Shown here in pieces: positions 40,321 through 54,162 of a DNA stretch of 64,000 bases. Within the stretch, counting starts at the first letter, position 1; each line of letters starts with the position of its first letter. The DNA lies in assembly GCF_001640805.2 (NCBI RefSeq), contig NC_066833.1:14810068-14874067 (forward strand), in the 5' to 3' direction. The translations under genes were made by a program, and so were the position numbers. The DNA is from Lates calcarifer. Taxonomy: Eukaryota > Chordata > Actinopteri > Centropomidae. The notes below the pieces were generated by a model. The model saw only the letters and a program-made list of their open reading frames with translations, ran no database searches and was not told the origin of the DNA.

Positions 40321-43097
40321 ATGAACGCCTAAATTTTGTCAGGGTATAGCGTGTTTATTTCCTGTTCCTGTGTTTGATAATGTGAGCAGCTGACAGGATG
40401 TGAACCTGGACACAAGCTGTTTACCAGCAAGCTGTCAGTTTTAAACAGAGATCACATCTGGATCTGTTAGGACGGTAAACCTGGTACTTGGACGTTGGAC
40501 TTCAGGGGACATAGTGTCCACTGTGTTTGTCATCACTCTTTCCACTGTCATTTTCTCACCAGCACACCCTAACTCCCAGAAAACACCCTGCAAGAAGAAA
40601 AACAGAGAAAATCATGAGCAAGGAACAACTGACTTCCCTTATCAATAATGCACAATTTGCAAACGGAATGAGAACATATAGGTCCACAAACCTGATCAGG
40701 TCAACATAATCTATACATGTAGAAACCTAATTCACCTAATTACTGCAAAGCTCAATATGGCCTTATTCTATATAATTGAATGGTGATAATTTCAAAAACC
40801 AGCAGTATCAGTAAGGTGTTGGGCCATCACAAGTCTAAAGAGCAGCTTGAACTCTAAAAGAGGGGTGAACACCCATTTTCCAAAAGATATTCCCTGTCTT
40901 GGTGCTTTGATGGTGGCAATGGAGAGCACTGCCTGGCTGGGTTAAGACTCTGTACTGATTTTCAGTGACTGTCCCTGTCTCTGTATCTCTGGGTCAGTGT
41001 TTTGTTTTTTTGTTTTTTCCAACAAAAAAAAACAAAAAACAAAAAACAAAGCATCACTTTAACACCAGACACTGCCGACTATTGTTTTCTTTGAAACAAG
41101 TACATTTTCCTAACCTTAACAAAGTAGTTATTTTAACTCAACCCGTGATATTCCTCTAAAAGTCTTTTTTGTGCCTAAACCTAACCACACTTTAACCATA
41201 GTGTTATCAAATCATAAAACAGATTTACTTTTCTACAGTGATTTGTAATGTTTTCGAAATGCTTAGACAAATGACATTGCCATTAGGGGTATCATAGGAT
41301 TGTTCCCAATAGAACATTACACCCAGTCCTTGAGACTGAAGCTCCTGCCGTCCGTGTCTCAACGCCCTCTTTCAAAGTCTTTTTAATCTTCTGCCAACTG
41401 GACTTGTTTCCCATTTTTATACATATCACAGAATATGATAGCAGGTTAATTGCTCAATTCTATCAAGCATTACACCTGTAATGAAACATCATCTGCATAC
41501 ATTGTATTTCTTCACTCGTTTGTTTATTTTTTTTTTTCTTTAATGAAACCAGATACATAATACATAACAATGAAGCTCTGTGGCACTGAGTAGATTGGCT
41601 GCAAAGGAGATAAAGACGTTGAAATAGCTTGAGTTGTGTTTTGCATTTAATTGCCTCTTTACAAAGATTACAGAATGCACAAGTGTTCCACTGCACAATT
41701 ATTCAGTATTTCCTGCTGGTTTTATAGGTGCAGTCTCAGATTCTAAGTAGGCGAAGGAAGTAGGCTGAAATGCTCTATGAGAAAACAACCCATTGGCAGC
41801 AGTGTGGAGGGTGAAAGCTGCACTGTGGTGCATGGTAATAATCATGCAGGACCTTCAAAAAGCCTGAAATGAAAGTCTGTTTTTATCCATTTTGAATTTT
41901 TACATTATTGGCATCAAAGTGTGAGACAGATAATGAGTCAGATAAGATGGTTCAGTGTGTATTTTTCTTTTTACCAGATAAAAATGCCACAAACAGGCAA
42001 AAGTGCTAAATAGGGCCTACGCAGATCAGCAAGAGCAATACAGGAAATGTTTAAACACCGTGTTGTCTGGTCATCTGGTGCCCTCAGGTGTCTCTCTGGT
42101 TGGTCTGTAAACCACTCTACTTTGTCAAGTGCTGCTCTACTTTGACACTGACCCCTATACTGCTCACTGAAGAGGTGGTCCATTCCATTTTCAAAACTGC
42201 GTCATACAAATCAGGTAGGTGAGCTTCATATTGCTTATTTGTTTTCCATCCTGGTATCTTTATGTCTCTGTTTATGTCTCCAGACCTCATCAGTCTCAAA
42301 CTTGTTTAAGTTGCCTGTTTTTCTACAAGCGTCCTCCTGCGCTGCTTTGTCCAAAACATTTAATTTCATCTGTGCAACTACACACATACACAGACACACT
42401 TTATATTTGTCACAAGGCAGTCCAGGTTTTGGGATTTTTTTGAACATTGCACAATGCATCTATTTGTCCATTCATCCATCTTATTAAATTAATGTCGGTT
42501 CTTCTCTCCGTCGCTTAGTCCAGATTAGTCCACCATTCATTCATTTCCCATCCCTCCAGCTTTTCTGTCTCTCCTCCAACACATTTGCTCTGCCCGTCTA
42601 TTAAATTATCTCTCCGTCTCTCAGCAGCCCAACTCTCTTTCAGTTCACCCATCCCTCCCACAGCTCCTGTTCCCTCTTAAAATATTCATTGATGTCTTAA
42701 ACACTTTTTCTGTCTCTTTGACACACACCACCTATCCTTAACTCTTTCACTGCTCTGTGCAGCCCTCATGCATTAGATACAGACATATTTTTATAGACAC
42801 ACGAACAAGAACAATTTATTTACATTTATTCACATATATACATAATTCCTAATTTAATTGGAACTTGTTACTTAGAAAATGCACACTGGTTTGATATTTT
42901 ACTGTCGTATATAATATTATGTAATACACTGAATGTTATATAACTAACAACCTTAACTATAGTAATCATATTCTGTGGTTTTTGCAACAATGTGATAATT
43001 TTCTATTGAGACACTGATATTGGTACCATGAGTTGTGTTTGAGTGTAAGTTATTATAAAATCTGCAAAACAAAACTAGAAATACAAGTAGATCCCAC

Positions 43098-43262
43098 CAT
43101 GACTAAGCACTGTCACCAGGTGCTTGCTGACAGGGGAATGTTGGGTCTCTGTAAATAGTAGTATGAAGAGTGTGGTCTAGACCTGCTCTATATGAAAAGT
43201 GCCCTGATAACTTCTGTTTTGGTTTTGGCGCCATATAAATAAAAATTGTCTTGACTTGATGT
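43098..43262 (+). repeat. dispersed repeat, family C (tail copy)
   Basis: Contains CAGGTGCTTGCTGACAGGGG, TTGGGTCTCTGTAAATA, GGTCTAGACCTGCTCTATAT, GCCCTGATAACTTCTGTTTT and GGCGCCATATAAATAAAAAT, the characteristic ending of an abundant teleost repeat. Confidence 0.6.
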
Positions 43263-44919
43263 TTGTAGTGCAGTAATCCCAATAGAACCTCATCAAAATT
43301 GTGCAGCAGGGGAAAGCAGAAAATGCTGGGAATGGTGTTACACTGCGCCTGAAAAATAATGAAAAATAAATGAAATTCACACTTACCAAAATGCATTTTC
43401 CTCTGTTATTTGATTACTACAACCTGTTGCTTATTTCATGAAATTGCTGCTTAAAAAACACATTAATCCTGTTTTTAGTGTACAATGTTTATTACTGTTA
43501 TCAAAGCTCATGGTCACTGAGAAAACCTTTTTTTTATTGCTGTCTACTGTGCACAGTAACAGACACACACAGACAAACAGAATTTACCCATGAAGCTATC
43601 TGCATTAGAGTCGTTTTCTCTCATTCAGACAACATAGGTAAAATAAAAATAAATGCTCCACCGCTGGTCTGTGCATTTTCCTACCCTCTTGACATGAGAT
43701 CTCATTTAAGTCACGAGTGTTCCAATTAATTATTTCAGTCAACCTGGATAATGCTGTCTGAGAGCCTCTCTCCTCCTGCCCATCTCCCAGACCATGGTTC
43801 ACTGGTGTAGTCATGCTTAAAGATGTATTTTTATCCCTTCCATCATATTAAATGGCTGGGCAGTCAAATCAAGTCAGATTTATTTCTAAAGCACTTGTCA
43901 CAAAGTGCTTTGTCACAAAGTGCTTCAAAGAAAACAAAGGACACCCAAACAGATATTAAAACAAGGGCCAGTAAAAGACATAACAAAGAACACACATTTT
44001 TTCACACACAGATTCCAGGGTTTGTAAGTGTGCTGGTCAGCATGTTTTAAATGAAAACATACAGCACAGAGTCCTCAGGAGACAAACCAGAATAACTAAC
44101 TGTAAGAAAGCAGCCACAGAGAAATGACTGCTGGTCTTCATGTAGGAAGCCTCTGTTACTTAAAGGGCATGTAGTCTGATGTAAAGTCTGACACACTGTC
44201 TGAAATTATAAAATGGGTGGACTGGCAAGGTATAGCGACAGAGAGGGAAGAGAATAGAGTAGGTGACGAATATTAAAGCTAATTGCCCGTGTCAGACTAG
44301 TTGTACTGCAAATGCAGATTGATACATTCGCTGTCTCTTAAACACTCATAAACAGACACCCACAGACATGTAACCGGTTTAGTCAAATACTGGATATCAA
44401 CAAATGGGGAAAAAATTGACTCACAAAAAACAGAAAAACTGGTTTTTAAACTCTGTGAACTCTGAGAGTGAGTGATTATGTGTTAATGGTAAAACTGTTC
44501 TAAGGTACAATAAAGTTCAATCAGTTGTAATTGTTGTTGAAAAGTCTGTAATGAAAGTTAAAACAACAGGGTCACAAATTCGCTCTTGGCTCTTGAGTTA
44601 TGGGCTCTTAAGCATTGATTTAGATTGGCTGAAGATTCTGCCTCATCAGCTGCAATTTGTCAGCTGTGTTGCAGTGTCACCGGACCATACAGGTTTATAC
44701 TGAGCGGTGTCTGTGAGGACAAAGAATACAAGCCGAATTTAATTTAATTTACTTCATATTTCAAATACAGCAAACAATAAATGTGTTCATCACTCACATA
44801 TTATTCACTGTCCAAGGCAAACTGTTGTTCCCAGTAACAAAAGGCTTTGTTTTTGGCTCCCATCACCAGGCATTTGAGATGCCAAAATTTGATTTATTTT
44901 GGATTTCAATGTGGTTCAG

Positions 44920-44921
<2 letters not shown>

Positions 44922-44958
<37 letters not shown>
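44922..44958. repeat. (CA)n microsatellite upstream of candidate exon 1
   Basis: About 18 units ending 95 nt before the acceptor at 45,053. Confidence 0.95.
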
Positions 44959-44960
<2 letters not shown>

Positions 44961-45053
44961 CATGTGCTGTATGTGTGGGCCAGGGTCATTCATGAAGTCA
45001 CTGATTTTCTGTGCAATGCAGTCAGGCTCGGTTGTGCTTCTGGACTCTTGCAG

Positions 45054-45140
45054 GTTGCAGGAGCATTTGAGGTGGCTGTGCGTGCAGCACTGGCTGACAC
45101 ACTTAAGGCTTTTGAGGAACGCACACTCCTGCACACAGAG
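45054..45140 (+). CDS. candidate internal coding exon, unidentified protein (1)
   Basis: 87 nt, phase 0 at both ends. It has a textbook acceptor (GGACTCTTGCAG) and donor (ACAGAG|GTAAGTCC). It encodes VAGAFEVAVRAALADTLKAF followed by EERTLLHTE, an amphipathic, helix-like peptide. I do not recognise the family; the start faintly recalls the chaperonin-like GAFEVAV motif, but the rest does not fit. A CA repeat lies about 95 nt upstream. It may belong to the same gene as the exon at 59,235. No neighbouring exons were found, so the gene remains hypothetical. Confidence 0.45.
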
Positions 45141-45172
45141 GTAAGTCCTTATTGGTATTTTTCACAACAGTA

Positions 45173-45485
45173 GAGGGGGAGGGAAGGACAGAGATTGGGT
45201 GGTAAAAGACAGATGTCAGATGGCAACGGGAGAAAAAAGTAGCAAGCAATTGAGGGGTGAATGAGAGGGAAATGAGGATGAAATGAGAAGAGGGAGTTGT
45301 GAAGAAAAAGGGTGAGAAAAGAGTATTAGGAAGCAAGGGGGAAAAGGAAAATATGTGTAGGTGAGAGACAAGGGAGGCTGGAAGAGAAGGGAAAAGAGGG
45401 AGGGATGGAGAGCTTACAGAGGGGGAAGAGGGTGTGAAAAAAATGTGAAAAGCAATTAGAGGAGGTGAGAGCAATGCAGAGAGAG
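45173..45485. repeat. purine-rich tract
   Basis: About 310 nt strongly enriched in A and G on the plus strand, starting about 30 nt after the donor of the candidate exon at 45,054. Confidence 0.7.
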
Positions 45486-48400
45486 AAAAGTCTAACAACC
45501 TAAACAGTAACAATCTTTAAAATTAACAGTTTCCTGAATCTACTGTGAGCACAGTTCAAGAGATATGAATACTTCACAGATGCAGGTGAGTATTGACTGA
45601 CTCACAGCACCGGGGTGAAAGTACATCCAGAGGCTGTGAGGAAATTGACATGTCTGGGCCATACCTGTGTGGTGTGAAAATAAAAGCCCTGTAATTGTCA
45701 TTCTCTCTGGGATGGTTTGGGCAGAGGTTAGAGTCAATAAAAAGCACCAGACAACCATGTGGAAATTGATTGTTCATGGTACCAACAGAGACTAGAATAC
45801 ATTTTTGTCTAACCTGTTAGCATTTAAACCTGAGGTAAGCAGAAACTAATTGTAATTATTCAGAAAATCAGCAACTCAACCCTCATAATCTGATTGAATT
45901 TCCTTTTGGTTTCACTTCATTTAGTAAATTGCAGAACAAATGTGAGCAGTGATTCAGAGAGATCTGAAACCAGGCTGTCAATGAATTGTGGTTCTAGAAT
46001 TATGGCTCCATGATCAGTTTATTGATTGATTAATTGACTCACTGACTGGACTGGTTCACTGGTGTCTTGCTTAGTGGTCTGAAATTGTCAGGCGGGTAGG
46101 GAAAAAAGTAGTATTTGTCACCAAAATAGGCTTTTACCTGAAACCCTGAATCACTATGTTGTGGCGTGTGAGTGTTTGGGCCCTAAAAGTAGTGCTATTC
46201 TAAAACATTTTTGAATAATTCTAGTGCACCTGCGACCTATATTTTTTTATGTTATATTTGTACCTCATAACCTGATGATAATCATTTTGCTTTAGTCTCA
46301 ACATGTTGCAAGAAGTACTGCCCATGTAAACCCACAGTGCCTGAAATTGATGTATTGCAGCCCTAAAGGGGCTTCCTCCTGTCATCTCACATCGAATAGA
46401 AAAATAAGCTTGCATCGCTCGAGGACTGGAGCTTCTCTATTTCAAAATATGTGTGGATCACTTGTGTGTATAAGGCAAAACTCCACTCCATCCAACAAGA
46501 ACACTGGATTGAAGCACTGCACGTGATGTGATAGGCCTGCGTTCATGCATCTCCCTCTTTATCTGTGCCGGGAGATTTATTGCCGAAGCTACCGCTGAGC
46601 CACAAATAGCCATGGCACTGGCCTCTGAATTGATACAGCAGCTGTTCAATCAAGACCTATAGGCACTGCTTGGCGACAAAGCATCCTAGAGTGCTGCAGA
46701 AATCCTGCTGCTTAGCTCCAAGATCCCTCCATTCTCGGCTGCCTGTCTCTGTCATCTCTCTGTCAGCTTTGTGTTGTGACTATGCATGAGTTTCTGTTCA
46801 AATTCCCTGTGAAGAAAACAGTAGATCAAGCCTAATTTGTCAAATCAGTATGAATTTATGCAGAAGCTACACACCTCCCTCTGTGTTTGCTTAAGCAGTG
46901 TTCCAACAGAATTACTGTCATAATTTTGATTCTTGGTGAAGGAAGAACTTTTCATTAGTGTGACAGTTCACGGTAGTTCAGTGTTTCTTAACCAGAAGGA
47001 TGGGACCTTACTGACGTCTTGTGAATGTGTGGGAGGTCACACAATTAATAATTCATATGGCAAGCATCACATTAATACAGAATTCACATACATACACCAA
47101 AGATCTTATTACCTGTCATCACCCCAAGCTTTTTTCCATGTTGCAATTTAGCATGAAATGAAGCAATAAAAACTCTGTACGTAGGTGTTCACCTTAGAGG
47201 TTTAAAAGCATACAAAAGTTTAATTCAAAATTCATGTTAAAAAAGGAGAAATATTGCTTTAAACTGTGATACTGAAAATCTGCTTTGTGTCCAGGGCCTT
47301 TCTGTATAGGGGAAGCCAAGTGATCGATGCTGCTGGCAGCTGACCTTGGTTTAATGTAGGTATGTGTGTGTGATTGCGTGTATACATGGGCCAGCCTTGA
47401 AGCTGTAAACACACTTAGCTATAGGAAAGAAGTAGACAGAGCTGGTAGGATTTTTTTTAAAGTCCAATAGTTGATCATCTCCAGTTGTAGCCTTTAACTC
47501 AGCCTCTTTCACACCGTCTCATGTTCCTACAGCAACCTGCTGTCAGAGGTCTATCTTTTCTTCTAACACACGCTCAGAACCAGGAGCACAATACACAAGC
47601 GCACTCTCGCATGCAGACACACAAATACAAAATGAGCATGAGCACACAGAGACCAGATTTAAAATATGCAATATGTATATGCATGTAATGTACTAAATGG
47701 CTCTTTGCATGTTGCATGTTCTGTTCTTCAGCAGATGTCAAGGAAAAAAGCTTATTCCTGTAGACAGAAGAAGAAGTGCAGATGTTTTTAGTCACAGGAC
47801 ACTCTCAGAAACAACAAAACAAAAAAATAAGCAAACAAACAAAGTAGTGTAGCAAAAAAAAATACACTAAGTGGTACCCTGAAGTGGTGTTGGTTAATAA
47901 TGCAATTTGCCAAATTTACATTAAAATACTGTCTTAAAAATAATAATCCCTGGGATCATACATTTTAGAAATCATATCATCTCTTGATCAGCTAGAAAGA
48001 CTGTTTTGGCAGGCAGCTAAATCATGAAACATGATTGTAAAACATGGTGAAATTTAAATGTTCACCAAAATTCACCATAAAAGGCTGATTTTACATTTTC
48101 TGCACAAGTTATGCTTCACATGCATCAAGTAGAGAAAGATGGATTTCAACCAACATTGCTGTCTAATTGGGCTACAACTCTGGCCATTCCCTTATTTCCC
48201 TCAGGAGTCAGAGGCCCAATTGAACTGTTACCCGTGAGGCTGCAGCGCTTGATGGCAGTTTTCCAGAAATGTTCCCTAAACAGGCCGATAAGCCTATCTA
48301 CAAAGATGCTGTCCTCCTTGATTTTGCCATGAGAAATTACTAAAAGTGGCACAGCCATGGACATGTCACATGCTCATGGTAACCTAGCAACCCATTATGT

Positions 48401-50689
48401 GGAACTGCAATAAGCAGCATAGTTGGGGTCACCACTTCAAGGAAAGAGTGAGTATTTGAAAAATTTGTCTTCTAGTGATTTTTCCTTTTCTCAAAGAAAT
48501 TATTCAGTGATGTAAGGTATCTTTGGCAATAGTTATCATTCATGCCAAGAATGCCTCTTTGAACTCCTCTGAGAAAGAGAGCAAAAGAAAAAGATGAAGA
48601 GCGTTAGCATTCAAGTACTCAAGCATACATGTAGGCTACACAGACAGGCACACAAGTGTACTCATTTTAGAAAGAAAGATGACAAGATGAAGATAAGAAG
48701 AGACAAGAAGAGGATGCATAGAACAAAATTTAATGAAAAAAAAAAGAAAAAAAAATCCAAAATGAAAAACAAGTGTTCCCATTGGTACTGTATGTGCTGC
48801 AACACATTGAAGCCCACAGAGTCCATTTTCCATAGATTGTCAGTTAACTAATAAGCACAACACTTAATGGGCAAAGGTCAATGATAGCCTCTAATGTAAA
48901 GCACCCTTTCCACAGACAGAAATAGGAGCTCTCAAATTAAAAGTCTGGGAATAAACATGTTTCCTTGTGGAAACCTCCCCGTGAAAATGTAGTCCCATAT
49001 CAGAAGAACTGACATATTCATACATGTCTTCCTATTCTTATTGTGGTAGATTTGGAGATACTTTGGCTACAGAAGACTTTGGTCTATTCTACTGTATAAT
49101 GCATGAACATGATAAAATATGAACAGATATTCTCCATGAATTTGAAGCAGCGATGGGGCATAGAGATAATTTCATATCCACACTGCAAGTTTGCACCCAG
49201 TGAAAATGACGGCATCATCAAATCTTGCTGCAGTTAAGTAGAGTGTCTTCTCTAGATTCTTCATTAATGATGCATACTTATGTATCTTTTCTGGCAAATA
49301 ACTGTAAAGGCAACACAGAGACAGGATGTCCTGAGTTTCCAACTGGGAAAACAAATACAGGTCAGTGTTGTCGTACAAAAGTGGTAAATACTGGGAGACA
49401 ACGGGAGACAAGCTAACAGACAGCCCCTTGTATTCTCAAAGTCAAACATGTCCTAGAGACAAATAGAAGAATAACCAAAACAATGACACATCAGACTTGT
49501 GTCCTCTGTGTAATACAGCACAATGTTGCTGGAAACAGTAACACGCTGAAAAAGGATTTAAGCATTGTAAAAATAAACATAGGACCTGTTCTCTGTGTTA
49601 AAATGTTACATACTGTATTAACAAGAGTGAATGGGCCATTTCCTGTATGTATTTACTACCTGATAATTGATATAGCATACAGTTCAATACATACACACAA
49701 AGCACGCTCCTGGGACAAATGGTTAATTACAAAAACTGTAAAAGTCACAGTAGAAAAATTACAAGCCCAGTGTCTGAGCAACACTGAGTTTGTCACTTTC
49801 TGGTAAGAGATCTAATATCCACCCACCAAAACAACCAGAATGAGGGACATAATATCATAAGTTGCCTGATTTTTTATTTCTTATATTGGCAGTGGCTTCA
49901 CTTAGTTTGACTGGAGTGGGAGGCAAAACCATGTGAGCCATGAACTCCACAACTGCCTTGGCCACTCAATGAAGTTGCAGATCTAATCTATTTTACATGG
50001 AGGCCATAATTAATGCATGCAGCAGCAGGCAAAAACATATATTCCTTGGCTGTCTTGGTATGTCAGGGAACAGTGACTTAACTTTAAAAGAGCTGTCATG
50101 TATTCAAATGTGTACAAATACAGTTAGAGGAAAAAGTCTTGGGACAGCAGCAGAGTGAAAATGTTTGTTGCTGTCGGTGAAAGCAAGTCAGCATTTAACA
50201 CCTCGCATGAATAAAATGTGCAAGACGCAGTCCACTGAGAAAAGCAGCAGGATATTGAAGAAACATTTGTCATTTCTGCTACACATAGAAAACATTTTAG
50301 TACATCTGCTGCCAACTATATTCTTTTACGATATTTTACAAGAATAACATGTTCTCAGGCAGCCAAAAAAGACACCCAAAAAAGGTAATGGGTGATGGGT
50401 GGTTTTTAGTGGCTGCATGTATAAAAGTAAGATTTTCCCAACTGTAAATCACAGAACTTTTACAGGAGTCATCCAGTTCACATTTGAATAATGAACGGAA
50501 TGAGTATGTTTAGTGCAGTAGATACAGTAAAAAGTAGTGCTCAAGTAGAACAAGACTGCTTGTGTTGAAAACAATGTGGCTGATCTAGTTACTGACAATG
50601 TGGAAGAGCCAATGTGGCGTTATGACTGTAACACTGTTAATAAATACACCTCCTGCCTGGTTCATAGGAGTTGCATTACATTTTGTTAC

Positions 50690-50850
50690 ATCACGTCACG
50701 TTACATGATACTATTGGATACAACACAAAACGATACAGTGGACTAAACCAAGATAGGACACGATACAATACAATATGATGGAACAGGACAAGACAGGGTA
50801 GGAAATGATGTGATATGATACAGAGCAGATAAGACAGGATAGAGGTTACT
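50690..50850 (+). repeat. degenerate short-period repeat (GATAC/CAAGA-like units)
   Basis: A run of loosely repeated 5-bp units such as ACGATAC, AATAC, GGACA, GATATGATAC and AGACAGGATAG over about 160 nt, without coding potential. Confidence 0.5.
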
Positions 50851-50876
50851 TTATATGATATGTAGCTCAAATAATA

Positions 50877-51010
50877 GGGCCACGCAATTAGTTCAGCATG
50901 TGAAGCCAGTCACCGTGGACTCATTAGGTGGATTCAAGCCTGGCTGATTACCTTGGTTGTGTCACCCCCACTCTGTGTTGCTCACCTTTCGTATTTCTCC
51001 CTGATGTATA
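50877..51010 (+). repeat. possible tRNA-derived SINE remnant
   Basis: TTAGTTCAGCATGTGAAG resembles a polymerase III A box, and GGTGGATTCAAGCCTGG about 35 nt later resembles a B box, followed by an unrelated tail. It does not fold as a tRNA gene by eye. The assignment is weak. Confidence 0.25.
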
Positions 51011-54000
51011 ATATCTAAGATTGCAGAGGTACAAAGAAATAACCATCAGCACTCTCTCTGCCCAACTTTTCATATCATTAACATCCACTGAAAGTCATTT
51101 TTTCAACTGAGAAACTTGGATGTTTGTTTTCCATTCCTTTTGATGAAATGAAAAACAATTGAAATCAATGCATTTGCCATCACTGTGAAAGATGACTGGT
51201 AAATGAGTAGGCTGAAAGGTCTTAGCTTATGATTAAAGATTACACTAGTTTTTTCCAGGAATAGAATAAACTTGTGATCTCTCAGTACACCAGGGAGACC
51301 ACTCTACTAACTAATGTGAGTACTTTACAGCCCTGTGGCAAGAATGAATATTTGATCAGCCAGTTGGAGATTTCAATATTTGATTAGCCTGTTGCAGGTG
51401 GGTATGGTGTGAAACCTTTATATTTTTATCGTACAGAAAAAGTGCCCATGTGTCACTTATGCCTATGATGTCATACATTTTCCTAGCAGTCTGGCAGCTT
51501 ACCATACAAACTTTTTCCTGTTAACTAGAGACCCATATGTAACACTAATTACAAGAAGTAGGTTATTGGCTCTTGTGAGTATTTCATGCGTCACCTGATC
51601 TGAATAGATTACCAAGCCGTTTGCTATGTACTGATAACACTGAATATTTTAGTCATGGGAGGGAAACACATGCCACTAACTGTCAAAGCCTCAACATGAA
51701 ATGGCAGCCACTCATATGTTTTGTGTATTTGCTGCAGTGCAGGTTGTTCCTGCTGAAGCACACGTATGTTCGCACACAAACACACTCAAACGCCAACACC
51801 ACTCTACCTCGATGCTTTTGTTGTACACCACAGCGAGAGCGATGAACTATATCTTCCGTCAGTGCAAGTGACAAGCACACACACACACACACAGCTGCAC
51901 CACTCTACCTTGTTATATCGTGACCTTACATTGTTTTGTCACTGTGACACACTCTTGATATTCTCACTGTGAGCCCTAACATGGGCGATGGACTGGAACG
52001 TCCATGACTCTATAATACACACATCTCAACATTCGGGTTAGGGGCTTTGGTGTGAGCACTGGAATGAAACCTCCCATACATAAAAAATACACACACACAG
52101 ATACACATATAACTGAGTTGTGTGTGGCAGAGGATGCAGTATGATGGTTCAGGTGACAGCCAGAGGGATATAAGGTACTATTCAAAACTATCTTGTGGTG
52201 AAAAACAACGTTATTAAGGCCATTACTGAAAACCAAATTTTGCTGCCAACCACCAGTTAAATTCAGACGTGTTCCCACTGAGGCTTCAATACTGACTCTC
52301 ACCTCTGATGTTCGAACACATGCTACGCTAATCAGTGTAGACACAGGAGGAACTTTACTCCCCCGCAGCTAACACACACATACACACACACACACACACA
52401 CACTAACCTTGATCTACCTTGATCTTTGTGGACGTCATCATGGGTTCTCCCTCTATTTCTGTGACAAACAAAACACGCACACAAACACACACACACACGT
52501 ACACATAGAGCACTACCTCTGCTCTCGTTCTCAAGCAATGGACCGGAACTAACACAGAGGGAGGGAGACAAAGAGGACATGTGCACACAACCTTGCTGCT
52601 CTGAATGCTCATACACAACTTGTCACACACACGCACTCTGATCTCTGACTCACACAAACACACACTGCCCCCTATAGAAAATGTATCAGGATCTTGGAGT
52701 CTTACATCTGTGCAGCCACACACACCCACACACATTTATGCACACAAACTACCTCGATGTTCTCATCATTTACACCAACACGTGCTACAGTCAGGAAGCA
52801 TCCGTCTCTGTGGCTGACTTCATAGGTCAACTCTGTGACAGTGGCCAGCATCTCCTCTGCCCTTGTGGATAGAGTTCGATGATCTGAGTCCAGTTAGGAT
52901 GACTAAAAGCCACATTGCAAATACATCATCTGTACATCATATACAAAAAGAGATACAAAACAGACACATATGCTCACATAGTACACAGCTGCTACACAGT
53001 AGGGAAACCTTATACCTGGATACTTTGCTGTTTTCTGTTTTTGTATGTGTAACTGCAGGTCTTCTAACTTCCAGGTTAATAAGCTAACAAATATATTACG
53101 GTCTGCTGCTAATGGTTTATTTTCCGCCATTTTCTTCTAAATAAAGGTCAGATGGGAAACATTTCCTGAGGAGAATCACGTCTGTTTGGTGTCTTAGACC
53201 AAGATGACATTAGCCATCCAAAATGACTCATTCGGGTAGTACTACCGTACATACAGTTATTTTGATGTACCTATCATTATGCAATAGCACAATTCAGGTT
53301 TAAATTTGTTTTCAGATGCTGTGTATTGTACTGTTGCAAATGTTGCATAGCATTTGAGCTTTCCCATATTTGTTGTCGTATGATTATCAACCATAAATTG
53401 GAAATGTTTTGGAAGAACATTTTAATATTCTCAGCAAATGTGAAAACTTTTACATATTTAAATTCTCAATTTGACCCAAATAAAGATGAAAAGGATATAT
53501 TTTAAGATTTAATTTATACTTTCCAGTTCACATGAATATTTTAATTGAGTTAACTTCACTCATCATAAATTAAGATCTATAGTTGCTCCTTCCCAGTTAC
53601 CTCCTGAAATATTCAGGCATGCAAGCAACATGTGTGTTTTCAATAATGCAGACGTAGATATTAAAATAATAGTTTTGAAGCAGAATCTCCTGCTTTTGTT
53701 CAGTTTTGGTCTCTGTCCTATCAAGGACACTGACACACACACACTTGAAGTGAAATGTGCACGCGCACACGCAGTTTGACAGTACAATGAACCGACAAGT
53801 ACAGTCAAAGTCAAAACCTTTATTTTACTCCTCTGACCAGTGCACGGACTCTTATAGTTACAGACACAGCTCACTTGTTTCTGTAGGCAGTGCTCCAAAT
53901 CCCGCTCAGTAAAATTAGGCATCTTATTTTCTCTTTTGTTCTCAGTTTTCACCCCTCTTTTCTCTTCACTCGTCAGCTTTTATCTCGTTCGGCCTCTCAT

Positions 54001-54131
54001 TTCCCTCAAATCCTCTTTTCTCCTTTTCTCTTTGCTGTCTCTGTTGTCTTCGTTAGGCCGTCTCACATTGTAGTGAAACAAGTTCCACTCTGATCCAGAA
54101 CTCCACCACAGGCTGAATTCATCGGCTTATC

Positions 54132-54133
<2 letters not shown>

Positions 54134-54162
<29 letters not shown>
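54134..54162. repeat. (GT)n microsatellite
   Basis: About 14 uninterrupted units. Confidence 0.95.

Larger units (their letters stand above)
38760..45053. other. non-coding stretch
   Basis: Holds a CT-rich tract, a possible repeat near 39.7-40.3 kb, the family C copy at 43.1 kb and many CA-rich patches. No exon is supported. Confidence 0.6.

Noticed and set aside
44783..45173. Plus-strand open frames of up to 108 codons covering the 45-kb exon
   Set aside because: They run through the CA repeat and read in a different frame from the splice-defined exon; only 45,054-45,140 is supported.
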